NCBI RefSeq assembly: GCF_016107395.1
Contig: NZ_JAAIKO010000007.1
Location: forward strand, 248,001-312,000
Length of the DNA stretch: 64,000 bases
Direction: 5' to 3'
Source: Streptomyces fildesensis
GTDB lineage: Bacteria; Actinomycetota; Actinomycetes; Streptomycetales; Streptomycetaceae
Shown here: positions 1 to 11,006 of the stretch, one piece after another
Layout: each line of letters begins with the position of its first letter
Position numbering within the stretch: position 1 is the stretch's first letter
Program-made: the position numbers and the translations under genes
The notes under the pieces: generated by a model
What the model was told of the DNA's origin: nothing
The model's database searches: none
Seen by the model: only the letters and a program-made list of their open reading frames with translations

Positions 1-339
1 AAGGACTCCTCGGAGATGGCGTTCCGTACGGCCGGCCGGCTCGCGCTCCGGGAGGCACTGCGCGCCAGCGCGATGGTGCTGCTGGAGCCGGTGGTCGAGG
101 TCACGGTCACGGTGCCGGACGACGCCGTGGGCGGAGTGCTCGGTGATCTGGCCGCATGGCGCGGCCGGGTCTCGGGCTCGACAGCGCGGGCGGGCACGGC
201 GGTGATCACCGCGGCCGTGCCGCTGGCCGAGCTGTTCGGCTACGCGACCCGGCTGCGCAGCCGGACCCAGGGCCGGGGCACGTTCACCGCCCGGCCCACC
301 GGCTACGCGCCGGCCCCGGCCTCGGTGGAAGCCCGCTGA
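1..339 (+). CDS. Elongation factor G-like GTPase, C-terminal fragment
   Basis: The reading frame is open at base 1 (KDSSEMAFRTAGRLALREA...), so the gene begins before the window and only the last 112 codons are present. The segment KDSS-M-F--A---A-REA followed by LLEPV-EV-VTVPD is the domain IV/V junction of EF-G-type ribosomal translocases. The remainder (VLGDL--WRGRV) is the domain V ferredoxin-like fold found at the end of EF-G and TetM-like proteins. The tail lacks the standard EF-G ending, which suggests the EF-G2/EF-G-like paralog common in actinobacteria rather than the housekeeping fusA product. A strong stem-loop follows 15 bases after the stop. Confidence 0.85.
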   Translation, partial: KDSSEMAFRTAGRLALREALRASAMVLLEPVVEVTVTVPDDAVGGVLGDLAAWRGRVSGSTARAGTAVITAAVPLAELFGYATRLRSRTQGRGTFTARPTGYAPAPASVEAR

Positions 340-353
340 GCCGGTAGCTCAGG

Positions 354-389
354 GCCGGCCCCGCTCGCCTCCATGCGAGCGGGGCCGGC
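354..389. terminator. Bidirectional terminator between convergent genes
   Basis: Perfect 15-bp stem (GCCGGCCCCGCTCGC and its complement) around a 6-base loop. It lies between the EF-G-like stop at 339 and the aldo/keto reductase stop at 402, so it can end transcription from both sides. There is no U-tract, as is usual in Streptomyces. Confidence 0.85.
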
Positions 390-401
390 TCGCGGGACCC
401 G

Positions 402-1304
402 CTACGCCTCGGCCTCGGGCGCGTCGAGGAGGGTCATCTCCTGCTCCGTGAGACGCAGCGCGCCCGCGGCGACATTGGCGGTGAGGTGGTCCGGATTGCC
501 GGTCCCCGGAATGGCCAGCACGTGCGGACCCTGCTGGAGCGTCCAGGCGAGCCGGACCTGCGCGGACGACACACCGCGCGCGTCCGCGATGGCGCGTACC
601 TGGGCGTTCTCCGCACCGGTCGCGCCCGACTCGCGCCCTTCACCGGCGATGGCGAAGAACGGCACGAACGCGATCCGCTGCTCCCCGCAGAGGTTCAGGA
701 AGTCGTCGGTACGCGGGCGCCGCGCGTCGATGCCGTAGCGGTTCTGCACGCAGACGACGGGCGCGATGGCCTGGGCCTCGGCGAGATGTTCGGCGCGGAC
801 GTTCGACAGCCCCAGATGACGGATGAGACCGGCGTCCCGCAGTTCGGCCAGCGCCCCGAAGTGCTCGGCGATCGAGCCGGGTGCGTTCATCCGCAGATTC
901 ACCACGTCGAGGTGGTCCCGTCCGAGCTGCCGCAGGTTCTCCTCCACCTGCCCGCGCAACTGGTCCGGCGTGGGCCAGGGCAGCCACGCACCCGAAGCGT
1001 CCCGGCTCGGACCGACCTTCGTGACGATCACCAGATCGTCCGGGTACGGGGCCAGCGCCCGATTGATCAGCTCATTGGCGGAGCGCAGCGACGAGAAGTA
1101 GAACGCGGCGGTGTCGATGTGGTTCACACCGAGCTCGATCGCCCGGCGCAGCACCGTGATCGACCGCTCACGGTCGCTCGGCGTCCCGAGATCGAACGCG
1201 GCACTCCCGGTCAGGCGCATCGCGCCGAGTCCGATCCGGTTGACCGTCAGGTCACCGAGCTTCCAGGTACCTGCGGCCTCGGCGGTGATCGTCCGTGCGG
1301 GCAA
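402..1304 (-). CDS. Aldo/keto reductase
   Basis: About 300 residues with an AKR TIM-barrel plan: start KLGDLTVNRIGLGAMRLTG, active-site Asp/Tyr in NHIDTAAFYFSS, Lys in VIVTKVG, then LDVVNLRMN, GLIRHLGLSN and a C-terminal GTGNPDHL loop of the NADPH-phosphate site. It probably reduces aldehydes or ketones with NADPH in the cytosol; the substrate cannot be told. The frame is open to 1349, but a TTG at 1304 has GAGAGGA about 8 bases upstream and gives the usual family N-terminus, so I prefer it. It is monocistronic on the minus strand. The 5' side faces about 210 bases with no gene. Confidence 0.85.
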   Translation of the reverse strand: MPARTITAEAAGTWKLGDLTVNRIGLGAMRLTGSAAFDLGTPSDRERSITVLRRAIELGVNHIDTAAFYFSSLRSANELINRALAPYPDDLVIVTKVGPSRDASGAWLPWPTPDQLRGQVEENLRQLGRDHLDVVNLRMNAPGSIAEHFGALAELRDAGLIRHLGLSNVRAEHLAEAQAIAPVVCVQNRYGIDARRPRTDDFLNLCGEQRIAFVPFFAIAGEGRESGATGAENAQVRAIADARGVSSAQVRLAWTLQQGPHVLAIPGTGNPDHLTANVAAGALRLTEQEMTLLDAPEAEA

Positions 1305-1514
1305 GAGCGGTCCTCTCGATCGATCTTCGTCCGGTGGTCCCGGCAGCACTGCGGAGATCGGATTATGAGGCGCCGGTCGGCGTGCCGGGAAGCCGGGAGA
1401 GGTGCGGTGATCATCACATCCGGAGCGGGAATCCGCGGCCGGGGATTCAGGTTGAGATCGGCAACGACATCACACCGCCGGCGGGGACGCCCGCCGGCAT
1501 GACGCTCTACCGTG

Positions 1515-1560
1515 CAGGGCCGCTCCTCGGCAGTGTCGACACTGCCGAGGAGCGGCCCTG
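1515..1560. terminator. 46-bp perfect palindrome after geosmin synthase
   Basis: Two 23-base arms are exact reverse complements with no spacer (centre GTCGAC, outer ends CAGGGCC/GGCCCTG). It starts 17 bases after the geosmin synthase stop on the minus strand, so it most likely forms the transcription terminator. The lack of any loop base is unusual. Confidence 0.75.
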
Positions 1561-1576
1561 AAATCGCTGCGGCGCC

Positions 1577-3922
<2,346 letters not shown>

Positions 3923-4019
3923 TCAGGCCCAGTCATGCCCAAGGAGCCGGTGGCCATACGGAGTACCGCGTCGTCTCACACGAAAGTATGACGTTCCGCC
4001 AAAACACCCCGAACGAGCG

Positions 4020-4055
4020 GCCGGTTCTGCAGACGGCTGACTCCGCAGAACCGGC
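4020..4055 (-). terminator. Stem-loop terminator of the phosphoketolase operon
   Basis: Perfect 11-bp arms (GCCGGTTCTGC and complement) around a 14-base loop. It lies 20 bases downstream of the DUF5133 stop and before the geosmin synthase promoter region. Confidence 0.7.
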
Positions 4056-4074
4056 GCGACGACGGATCCAGACC

Positions 4075-4308
4075 TCAGCCGACCGCGGTGGGCGTGCGGG
4101 GAGCGGTGGGAATCGGCCGGGTCTGCTCGCGGGCGGCGAGGAGCGCCGCCCCGATGTCCCGGGTGCCGGTGGAGACGCACAACGTGTACGCGGTGTCCTG
4201 GAGTTGGCGGTGGACGTACGGGTCGACGGCGTCGGAGCGGGCGAGTAACTGCAGGGCGTCGTAACGTTCCAGCAGGTTCCGCAGTACGGCGGGGTGGGCC
4301 ATCAGCAT
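4075..4308 (-). CDS. DUF5133 domain small protein
   Basis: A 77-residue protein starting MLMAHPAVLRNLLERYD and containing the signature AYTLCVSTGTRDI, which matches the DUF5133 family of small streptomycete proteins of unknown function. The open frame extends further upstream, but the ATG at 4308 is preceded by GAGGGAG at good spacing and gives the family N-terminus. It lies about 80 bases downstream of the phosphoketolase stop on the same strand, so it is probably the second gene of that operon. Homologs are often found in stress or dormancy gene clusters, which fits the neighbours here. No catalytic motif is visible. Confidence 0.8.
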   Translation of the reverse strand: MLMAHPAVLRNLLERYDALQLLARSDAVDPYVHRQLQDTAYTLCVSTGTRDIGAALLAAREQTRPIPTAPRTPTAVG

Positions 4309-4387
4309 CGTGGAACTCCCTCGGCTCGGCGGTTCGGTGCGGCGGTTTCGTGCGTCAGCCCTGCACGACGGTGGCGTGCGGCCGGTT

Positions 4388-6787
4388 TCAGCCGGTCCAG
4401 GTCCAGTCCGCGACCTCGGGCAGGTCCACCCCGTGTTCGCGGATCCAGGCGTGGTGGCGCAGCCGCACGTCCTCCATGTCCTGCCGGACGGAGGCGGCGC
4501 GGACGGCGAGGCCGGGAACGCGGTCGATGACGTCCATGACCAGGCGGTAGCGGTCGAGGTCGTTGCGGACCACCATGTCGAACGGCGTGGTGGTGGTGCC
4601 CTCCTCCTTGTAACCGCGCACATGCAGGTTCGCGTGGCCGGCACGGCGGTAGGCCAGCCGGTGGATGAGCCACGGGTAGCCGTGGTACGCGAAGACGACC
4701 GGCCGGTCGCGGGTGAACAGGGCGTCGTACTCGGCGTCGTGCATGCCGTGCGGGTGTTCCTCCTTCGGCAGCAGCCGGGCGAGGTCGACCACGTTCACGA
4801 CCCGCACCCTCAGCTCCGGCAGATGGACGCGCAGCAGTTGCGCGGCGGCCAGGACTTCCATCGTGGGAACGTCCCCGGCGCACGCCAGCACCACATCGGG
4901 CTCGCCGGTGCCGTCCTCCGTGCCGGCCCACTCCCAGACCCCGGCGCCGCGGGCGCAGTGCGCTCGGGCCTGGTCCAGGGTGAGCCAGTCGAAGCAGGGC
5001 TGCTTGCCGGCGACGACGACATTGACGTAGTCGCGGCTGCGCAGCACGTGATCGGCCACCGCCAGCAGGGTGTTGGTGTCCGGGGGCAGATAGACCCGGA
5101 CGACCTCGGGGCTCTTGTTCAGGACGTGGTCGATGAAGCCGGGGTCCTGGTGGGAGAAGCCGTTGTTGTCCTGCCGCCACACGTGCGAGGTGAGCAGGTA
5201 GTTCAGCGACGCGATGGGGCGGCGCCAGGGCAGCCGCCGGGAGACGCGCAGCCATTTGATGTGCTGGTTGACCATCGAGTCGACGATGTGGACGAACGCC
5301 TCGTAGCAGGAGAACAGACCGTGCCTGCCGGTCAGGAGATAGCCCTCCAGCCAGCCCTGGCAGGTGTGTTCCGAGAGGATCTCCATGACCCTGCCGTGCC
5401 GGTCCAGGTCCTCGTCGACCTCCAGGGTCTCGCCCTGCCATGCCTTGCCCGTGGCCCGGTAGACGCTCTGCAGGCGGTTGGACGCGGTCTCGTCCGGGCC
5501 GACCAGCCGGAAGTCGCGGCGCTCCGCGGTGTCCTCCATGATCGTCTCCACCAGGTCGCCCAGGACGCGCGTGGGCTCGTGGAGGGTCGCGCCGGGTTTG
5601 TCGACGGGAACGGCGTACCGCTCCAGCGCCGGGATCGGCAGGTCCCGCAGCAGCAGACCGCCGTTGGCGTGCGCACTCGCGCCGAGCCTTCGTTCGTCGT
5701 CCGGCAGGCATTCCAGCACCTGGTCGCGCGGGCGGCCGTGCTCGTCGAACAGCTCGGCCGGCCGGTAGGACTGCAGCCAGGCCTCCAACTGGCGCAGGTG
5801 CTCCGGGTTGTCGCGCACTCCGGACAGCGGGACCTGGTGGGCGCGCCAGGTGCCTTCGACGGGCAGCCCGTCGACCTCCGCGGGACCGGTCCAGCCCTTG
5901 GGGGTGCGCAGGACGATCATCGGCCAGCGGGCGCGTTCTCCAACGCCCTCCTCGCGGGCGGTGCGCTGGATGAGGGCGATGCGGTCCAGTGCCGTGTCCA
6001 TCGCACGGGCCATGTCCTGGTGCACGCGCAGCGGGTCGTCCCCGGTGACGTGGATCGGTTCGTGGCCCAGCCCGCGCATCAGGTCGTCGAGTTCGGCCTC
6101 GGGGATCCGTGCCAGGACCGTCGGATTGGCGATCTTGTAGCCGTTCAGATGCAGGATCGGCAGGACCGCTCCGTCGTTCACCGGGTCGAGGAACTTGTTG
6201 GAGTGCCACGAGGCGGCCAGCGGTCCCGTCTCGGCCTCACCGTCGCCGATGACGCAGGCGACGAGCAGGCCGGGGTTGTCCAGTGCGGCGCCGTAGGCGT
6301 GCGAGAGCGAGTAGCCCAGCTCCCCGCCCTCGTGGATCGATCCGGGCGTCTCCGGTGCCACGTGGCTGGGGACCCCGCCCGGGAAGGAGAACTGCCGGAA
6401 CAGCTTGCCCATGCCCGAGGCGTCCCGGCCGATGTCCGGGTACGTCCGGCTGTAGGTCCCCTCCAGCCAGGTGTTCGCCAGTACCGCCGGTCCTCCGTGC
6501 CCCGGCCCCCACACGCACAGCGTGTCCTGGTCGCGTGCCTTGATCACCCGGTTGAGGTGGGTGTGGACGAGGTTGAGACCGGGCGAGGTGCCCCAGTGGC
6601 CCAGCAGCCGGGGCTTGATGTGCTCCGGGAGCAGGGGTTCGGTGAGCAGCGGGTTGGCCATCAGGTAGATCTGGCCGACGGCCAGGTAGTTCGCCGCCCG
6701 CCAATGCGCGTTCAGTGCCGCCAGTTCGGCGTCGTCAAGGTAGGTGTCGTTCTTTTGCGTCTCTGACCTGGTGCCAGGCATATCCAT
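4388..6787 (-). CDS. xfp: Xylulose-5-phosphate/fructose-6-phosphate phosphoketolase
   Basis: A 799-residue thiamine-diphosphate enzyme of full family length. It starts [20 protein letters not shown] and carries [21 protein letters not shown], the diphosphate-binding [15 protein letters not shown], and SFCHQDP-like C-terminal features ([11 protein letters not shown]). It splits xylulose 5-phosphate or fructose 6-phosphate with phosphate to acetyl phosphate plus an aldose phosphate, giving ATP through acetate kinase without oxidation. That reaction is useful under low oxygen. A perfect GGGCCG-AA-CGGCCC palindrome lies 86 bases upstream of the start and recurs before neighbouring stress genes. 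DUF5133 follows, probably in one operon. Confidence 0.96.
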   Translation of the reverse strand: MDMPGTRSETQKNDTYLDDAELAALNAHWRAANYLAVGQIYLMANPLLTEPLLPEHIKPRLLGHWGTSPGLNLVHTHLNRVIKARDQDTLCVWGPGHGGPAVLANTWLEGTYSRTYPDIGRDASGMGKLFRQFSFPGGVPSHVAPETPGSIHEGGELGYSLSHAYGAALDNPGLLVACVIGDGEAETGPLAASWHSNKFLDPVNDGAVLPILHLNGYKIANPTVLARIPEAELDDLMRGLGHEPIHVTGDDPLRVHQDMARAMDTALDRIALIQRTAREEGVGERARWPMIVLRTPKGWTGPAEVDGLPVEGTWRAHQVPLSGVRDNPEHLRQLEAWLQSYRPAELFDEHGRPRDQVLECLPDDERRLGASAHANGGLLLRDLPIPALERYAVPVDKPGATLHEPTRVLGDLVETIMEDTAERRDFRLVGPDETASNRLQSVYRATGKAWQGETLEVDEDLDRHGRVMEILSEHTCQGWLEGYLLTGRHGLFSCYEAFVHIVDSMVNQHIKWLRVSRRLPWRRPIASLNYLLTSHVWRQDNNGFSHQDPGFIDHVLNKSPEVVRVYLPPDTNTLLAVADHVLRSRDYVNVVVAGKQPCFDWLTLDQARAHCARGAGVWEWAGTEDGTGEPDVVLACAGDVPTMEVLAAAQLLRVHLPELRVRVVNVVDLARLLPKEEHPHGMHDAEYDALFTRDRPVVFAYHGYPWLIHRLAYRRAGHANLHVRGYKEEGTTTTPFDMVVRNDLDRYRLVMDVIDRVPGLAVRAASVRQDMEDVRLRHHAWIREHGVDLPEVADWTWTG

Positions 6788-6872
6788 CTCCTCCGCAGGC
6801 GCCGGACCGGCGTCGCTCCTACTCTGCGACGCGGTGCGGCCCTGCCTCTTGGGCCGATGAGGGACATCCGGG

Positions 6873-6886
6873 GGGCCGAACGGCCC
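6873..6886. promoter_or_regulatory. Candidate DevR-type operator upstream of xfp
   Basis: GGGCCG-AA-CGGCCC, a perfect inverted repeat with 6-base arms, 86 bases upstream of the phosphoketolase start. The same pattern appears at 8457, 10957 and 12057. Assignment to the neighbouring DevR-like regulator is inferred from recurrence and gene context. Confidence 0.6.
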
Positions 6887-6913
6887 TCACTTCCAGCGGC
6901 GTGAACCGCGGTG

Positions 6914-7498
6914 TCAGAAGTCGTCCTCCGCGCCGCCCACCGATACCGAGCCGTCGCGATACACCCCGAACGGGCCGTACAGGTCGAGCAGCCGGGTGCG
7001 CGTGGAGCGCAGCCGGTCTCCGATGACCGCGGCGCAGAGCAGGACGAACTCATGTCCCAGAGCGGGATCGGCAACACACAGTTCACGGACCGCCGCCGCC
7101 GGGAACTCCCAGGCCTGCACGGCGGTGTGCGCCTGGGCGCCGAGTTGCCACCGGAACGGCGGGAACAGCCAGGACCAGCCGAGGAGTTCGCCCGCCGAGA
7201 CGGTCTGCACCACGGCTGCCTGCCGTCCGGGGACGTGCAGGTCCAGGGTCACCTCGCCACGGTCCAGGACCCAGAAGCGTTCGGCGGTCCGGTCGGCGTC
7301 GAAGATCCGGGTGCCCGCGGGAAAGGCGACCGGTGTGGACAGCGCCATCAGTCGGTCACGGTGTGCGGTCGTGAGCCTGTCGAGAATGGAGTGTGTGGTG
7401 GACATCGCACTGTCCGTTTCCGCGGCTCCGCGGTCTTCGACGTGTGCAGGCGTGGTCGCGCTTCGCCGCTCTGGTTTGTCCGTGCTCCGGTTGTCCAT
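6914..7498 (-). CDS. Cyclic nucleotide-binding (Crp-like) domain protein
   Basis: About 194 residues holding a single cNMP-binding jelly roll (FPAGTRIFDADRTAERFWVLDRGEVTLDL, then GELLGWSWLFPPFRWQLGAQA) and a short C-terminal helix RLRSTRTRLLDLYGPFGV. There is no DNA-binding HTH, so it is a sensor or partner protein rather than a full Crp regulator. The start is uncertain: ATG 7498 has GGGAGG and GGCAGG upstream, while ATG 7405 would give a 163-residue protein starting MSTTHSILDRL that fits the domain better. A degenerate copy of the shared palindrome (about 7548-7561) lies just upstream. It sits between xfp and the DevR-type regulator, and is probably a member of the same stress regulon. Confidence 0.75.
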   Translation of the reverse strand: MDNRSTDKPERRSATTPAHVEDRGAAETDSAMSTTHSILDRLTTAHRDRLMALSTPVAFPAGTRIFDADRTAERFWVLDRGEVTLDLHVPGRQAAVVQTVSAGELLGWSWLFPPFRWQLGAQAHTAVQAWEFPAAAVRELCVADPALGHEFVLLCAAVIGDRLRSTRTRLLDLYGPFGVYRDGSVSVGGAEDDF

Positions 7499-7646
7499 CA
7501 ATCCTGCCTGCCCTCCCATCCTCACCCAGGGGGCGCTGACGCGCAGGGGCCCGAACGTCCTCAGTTGCCGGCGGGGTGGCCCGCTTGCGCGGCGGCATCC
7601 GCCGACGAGCAACCGGGGACGGGGGCGAACGGTCAGTGTGCGCCGG

Positions 7647-8360
7647 TCACCGTCGGTGACCGGCGTCGTGCCGGCCTTCCTGGTTCAGCCGGTCCTGGGC
7701 CTGGGTCGCGATCACGGCGGCCTGGACGCGTCGCTCCACGCCCAGCTTGGCGAGCAGCCGTGAGATGTGGTTCTTGACGGTCTTCTCCGCGAGGTACAAC
7801 CGCTGTCCGATCTGCCGGTTGGTCAGCCCTTCGCCGACCAGCGCCAGGATCTCCCGCTCCCGTTCGGTCAGGCTGGGCAGCGCGACCAGTTCCGGTGCCG
7901 GTTCCTCCGCGCCGCGCAGCTTGGACATCAGCCGGGCCGCCGCGCTGGGGTCGAGCGTCGACTGTCCGGAGGCGACGGTGCGGACGGCCGAGACGAGGTC
8001 GGAGCCGCGGATCTGTTTCAGCACGAACCCCGAGGCACCGGCCATGATCGCGTCGAGGAGCGCCTCCTCGTCGTCGAAGGACGTGAGCATCAGGCACGCG
8101 AGCTCGGGCATCTTGGAGCGGAGCTCCCGGCAGACCGTCACTCCGTCACCGTCCGGCAGCCGCACGTCCAGCACGGCGACCTGCGGGCGCAGCGCGGGAA
8201 TGCGGATGAGGGCCTGCTCCACGGTGCCGGCCTCGCCGATCACCGTGATGTCCGGTTCGTCGTCCAGCAGGTCACGCACCCCCCGCCGCACCACTTCATG
8301 GTCGTCGAGGAGGAAGACCGTGATCCCGGCCGCGGGGGTGGGACGGTCGCTGTCCGACAT
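7647..8360 (-). CDS. DevR/NarL-type response regulator (LuxR HTH)
   Basis: 237 residues. The receiver domain runs from [15 protein letters not shown] (acidic pair DD) through the phosphoacceptor Asp in [13 protein letters not shown], the Thr/Ser in LMLTSFDD and the Lys in [10 protein letters not shown] LuxR-type HTH follows at about 165-225 ([43 protein letters not shown], split here by position). This arrangement is that of DevR/DosR, the hypoxia-dormancy regulator, and of its streptomycete equivalents. The frame could begin with TTG at 8363, but ATG 8360 has GGAG at 8 bases. A DevS-like kinase is divergent at 8642. The palindrome CAGGGCCA-GG-TGGCCCTG lies between them, suggesting autoregulation. 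Confidence 0.9.
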   Translation of the reverse strand: MSDSDRPTPAAGITVFLLDDHEVVRRGVRDLLDDEPDITVIGEAGTVEQALIRIPALRPQVAVLDVRLPDGDGVTVCRELRSKMPELACLMLTSFDDEEALLDAIMAGASGFVLKQIRGSDLVSAVRTVASGQSTLDPSAAARLMSKLRGAEEPAPELVALPSLTEREREILALVGEGLTNRQIGQRLYLAEKTVKNHISRLLAKLGVERRVQAAVIATQAQDRLNQEGRHDAGHRR

Positions 8361-8456
8361 CAAGAGCTCCTGAATCCTGCGCCGGGATTCGCCGTCCAGC
8401 GGACGGGTCCCGAACGGCGCTCACCGTTCAGTCTGCGGCTCCCCGCGCCGTGGTGA

Positions 8457-8474
8457 CAGGGCCAGGTGGCCCTG
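8457..8474. promoter_or_regulatory. Candidate DevR-type operator in the devR/devS intergenic region
   Basis: CAGGGCCA-GG-TGGCCCTG, a perfect inverted repeat with 8-base arms, 97 bases upstream of the regulator start and 168 upstream of the kinase start. It is almost identical to the site at 10957. A weaker half-matching site (GTCCCG-AA-CGGCGC) is at 8407-8420. Confidence 0.65.
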
Positions 8475-8641
8475 ATCCGTGGTGTCATCGCCACCGCACC
8501 CTCCCATTCTCCGCTCTTCGGGGCCCAGCCGCCGGAGGGCCGCCGCCCGCGGGCACGCCGTGGAGTGGACCGGGGCGAGTACGGTGGAGGGGGCTGTGAC
8601 GATGGGCCTGCATTCCGTCACGAGCACCTGGAGGCATATCG

Positions 8642-10357
8642 GTGGGTAACGTCGACGAGGGCACCGGGCAGTCTCCTCAGCTGCGGATCGACGAGCTTCT
8701 CGAGGACCTGCAGGACCGGCTGGACGCGGCGCGCGGCACCCGGGACCAGGTCCGCGGCCTGCTGGAGGCGGTGCTCTCCGTCGGGCGTGAGCTGGATCTG
8801 GAGCAGGTGCTGCGCAATATCGTCGAGGCGGCGGCGGTACTGGTGAAGGCCGAGTACGCGGCGCTGGGCGTGATCGGGCCGGACGGCGAGCGGCTCGCCG
8901 AGTTCGTGACGGTCGGTTTCACGCCCGAGCAGATCACCGCGATCGGCGCGTACCCGTCGGGGCACGGAATCCTGGGCGTGCTGATCCGCGATCCGCACCC
9001 GTTGCGGCTGCCGCGGATCTCCGATCACCCCTCCTCGTACGGCTTTCCGCCGAACCACCCGCCGATGGACTCCTTCCTCGGGGTACCGATCCGGGTGCGC
9101 GACCACGTCTTCGGCAACCTGTATCTGACGGAGAAGCGCGGCGGCGGGCAGTTCGACGCCGAGGACGAGTCCGTCCTGGCCACGCTGGCCGTGGCCGCCG
9201 GGGTGGCGATCGACAACGCCCGGCTGTACGAGGAGTCCAGGCGGCGCGAGCGGTGGCTCCAGGCCAACGCGGAGATCACCCACACGCTCATGGCGGGCAG
9301 TCCGCGCAGTGCGGTCATCAGCCTCATCGCCGAACGCGCCCGCGAGATCACCGGTGCGGAACTCGCCCTTATCGCGCTGCCCGTCGACGACGCGGCGGCG
9401 CTCTCCGTCGAACTCGTCATCGGCCGGGACGCACCCGCGCTGCGCGGTCTGGTCGTGCCGGTCGAGGGCAGCCTCGTGGGTGCTGCCTTCTCCTCCGGGA
9501 AGCCCGTGACCAGCGAGAACATCAACCTGGACGAGTCGGTCCGCACGGACGTGCCGCGCAATGACCGGCTGGAGGCCGCGGTCGCGGTCCCCATCGGTAC
9601 GGGTGACGGCCCGCGTGGCGTACTGCTGCTGGTCCGCGCGGCCGGCGGGACCTCCTTCATCGCGGACGAGATCGAGCCGCTGCTGGGCTTCGCCGGGCAG
9701 GCGGCGGTGGCGATGGAGCTGGCCGAACGGCGTACCGGCGCCGAGCAGATCGCGCTGCTGGAGGACCGGGACCGGATCGCCCGCGATCTGCACGACCTCG
9801 CGATCCAGCGCCTCTTCGCCACCGGGATGACGCTGCAGAGCGCGGGCCGCTTCATCGAGCACCCGGAGGCCTCGGAACGGGTCCGGCGCGCTGTCGACGA
9901 CCTGGACGAGACCATCAAGATCATCCGGTCGACCATTTTCGGCCTGCGGTCCCGCGAGACCGGCGCGGAACACACCCTCAGGGCCCGTACGGTGCGGGCC
10001 GCCTCCGACGCCTCCGCGGTACTCGGCTTCACGCCGAGCGTGCGGATGGAAGGGCTGCTGGACACCCAGGTGCCACGGGAGGTCGCCGACCATGCGATGG
10101 CGGTGCTCGCGGAGTCGCTCAGCAACGTCGCCAAGCACGCCCACGCCACCCGCGTGCAGGTGGCCCTGGAGACCGACGGCCGGCAGGTCGTCCTCACCAC
10201 CACCGACAACGGCGTCGGACTTCCGGCGCAACGGACCGGCAACGGCCTGCGGAACATGCGGGAGCGCGCCCTGCAGCTGGGCGGCGACATGGAGCTGATC
10301 TGCCCGCCGGACGGCGGGACCACCCTCGTCTGGCAGGTGCCGGTGAAGGCGGAATAG
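8642..10357 (+). CDS. DevS-type GAF sensor histidine kinase
   Basis: 571 residues: an N-terminal coiled stretch, two GAF domains (about 45-200 and 215-375), then a HisKA_3 dimerisation/phosphoacceptor segment LLEDRDRIARDLHDLAIQRL (His in RDLHD) and a HATPase_c domain with NVAKHAHA (N box) and DNGVGLP (G1). This is the DevS/DosT plan. In Mycobacterium the first GAF binds heme and senses O2, NO and CO; heme binding here is inferred, not visible. The start is GTG at 8642 with CTGGAGG 9 bases upstream. It is transcribed divergently from the DevR-type regulator and is its likely partner. A family ending in GTTLVWQVPV is typical. Confidence 0.93.
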   Translation: MGNVDEGTGQSPQLRIDELLEDLQDRLDAARGTRDQVRGLLEAVLSVGRELDLEQVLRNIVEAAAVLVKAEYAALGVIGPDGERLAEFVTVGFTPEQITAIGAYPSGHGILGVLIRDPHPLRLPRISDHPSSYGFPPNHPPMDSFLGVPIRVRDHVFGNLYLTEKRGGGQFDAEDESVLATLAVAAGVAIDNARLYEESRRRERWLQANAEITHTLMAGSPRSAVISLIAERAREITGAELALIALPVDDAAALSVELVIGRDAPALRGLVVPVEGSLVGAAFSSGKPVTSENINLDESVRTDVPRNDRLEAAVAVPIGTGDGPRGVLLLVRAAGGTSFIADEIEPLLGFAGQAAVAMELAERRTGAEQIALLEDRDRIARDLHDLAIQRLFATGMTLQSAGRFIEHPEASERVRRAVDDLDETIKIIRSTIFGLRSRETGAEHTLRARTVRAASDASAVLGFTPSVRMEGLLDTQVPREVADHAMAVLAESLSNVAKHAHATRVQVALETDGRQVVLTTTDNGVGLPAQRTGNGLRNMRERALQLGGDMELICPPDGGTTLVWQVPVKAE

Positions 10358-10396
10358 CGGATCCCCGACCGGCTCCCTGCGTGGCGTCCGCCTCCG

Positions 10397-10855
10397 TCAG
10401 GGCATGTCGGCCGGCGACAACTCGACCTGCTCCGCCGGGACATGACCGTTCCGGTCGACGACGCGCCCCGCCACGAGTTCGGGTTCGACATGGATGAAGA
10501 TCCCGTCACCCGTCTCCAGCCACGGCCGCGGACCGCTCGACCTCAACCGTGCGTCCTTGACCAGGTTCGTGACCACGGAGGCCCGGCCGGTGATCACCAC
10601 ACTCCAACCGGTGTGGCCGGACTCGTCGAAGTGGTCCGCCTCGAACGCGACCACCGCACCCCGCACCGCGCGCGCCATGTGCGAGGCGGCGGAGGCCTGG
10701 AACAGCACGGCACCGTCCGGGTCCAGGAGGAAGTGAACCGGCAGAATCGTGGGCAGGGCATCCTCGGTGTAGACGACCCGGCCGATCGTCACCAGAGACA
10801 GCAGACGCAGACTCTCCCGGCGATCCAGCTCCCGGAAACCGTTGTGTCGGTGCAT
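10397..10855 (-). CDS. Pyridoxamine 5'-phosphate oxidase-like FMN-binding protein
   Basis: 152 residues with the split-barrel flavin-binding pattern RRESLRLLSLVTIGRVVYTEDALPTILPVHFLLD, then ILFQAS/VAFEADHFDESGHTGWSVVITGRA. The G-GRV and HTGWSV-V-G-A motifs are typical of the Rv2004c/nitroreductase-like flavin/deazaflavin family often found in DevR regulons. The start ATG 10855 has GAGG 8 bases upstream; longer in-frame starts exist. The function is probably a flavin-dependent reductase or redox sensor. A perfect CAGGGCCA-CA-TGGCCCTG operator candidate lies about 100 bases upstream of the start, next to the universal stress protein stop. Confidence 0.85.
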   Translation of the reverse strand: MHRHNGFRELDRRESLRLLSLVTIGRVVYTEDALPTILPVHFLLDPDGAVLFQASAASHMARAVRGAVVAFEADHFDESGHTGWSVVITGRASVVTNLVKDARLRSSGPRPWLETGDGIFIHVEPELVAGRVVDRNGHVPAEQVELSPADMP

Positions 10856-10956
10856 CGTTCGATCCTCAATACCGTCCATGCCGTCATGACGATCCATTCG
10901 CCCACCGACCATGCTTCCTCACGACGCCCGCACGCGGTAGGGCCGCATGTCCCCCA

Positions 10957-10976
10957 CCAGGGCCACATGGCCCTGG
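10957..10976. promoter_or_regulatory. Candidate DevR-type operator upstream of the flavin-binding gene
   Basis: CCAGGGCCA-CA-TGGCCCTGG, perfect 9-base arms, about 100 bases upstream of the start at 10855. The core arms are identical to those of the site at 8457. Confidence 0.65.
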
Positions 10977-11006
10977 GCGCCACCGGGCGGACGTGCTCGG
11001 TCGTAC

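Noticed and set aside
4310..6766. Long plus-strand open frame (818 codons) antisense to phosphoketolase
   Set aside because: It is a GC-bias shadow of xfp: no recognisable motif, valine/arginine-rich, no ribosome-binding site. Similar long antisense frames over geosmin synthase (1682-3766), katG (31194-33758) and the MMPL gene (60610-62358) are rejected for the same reason.
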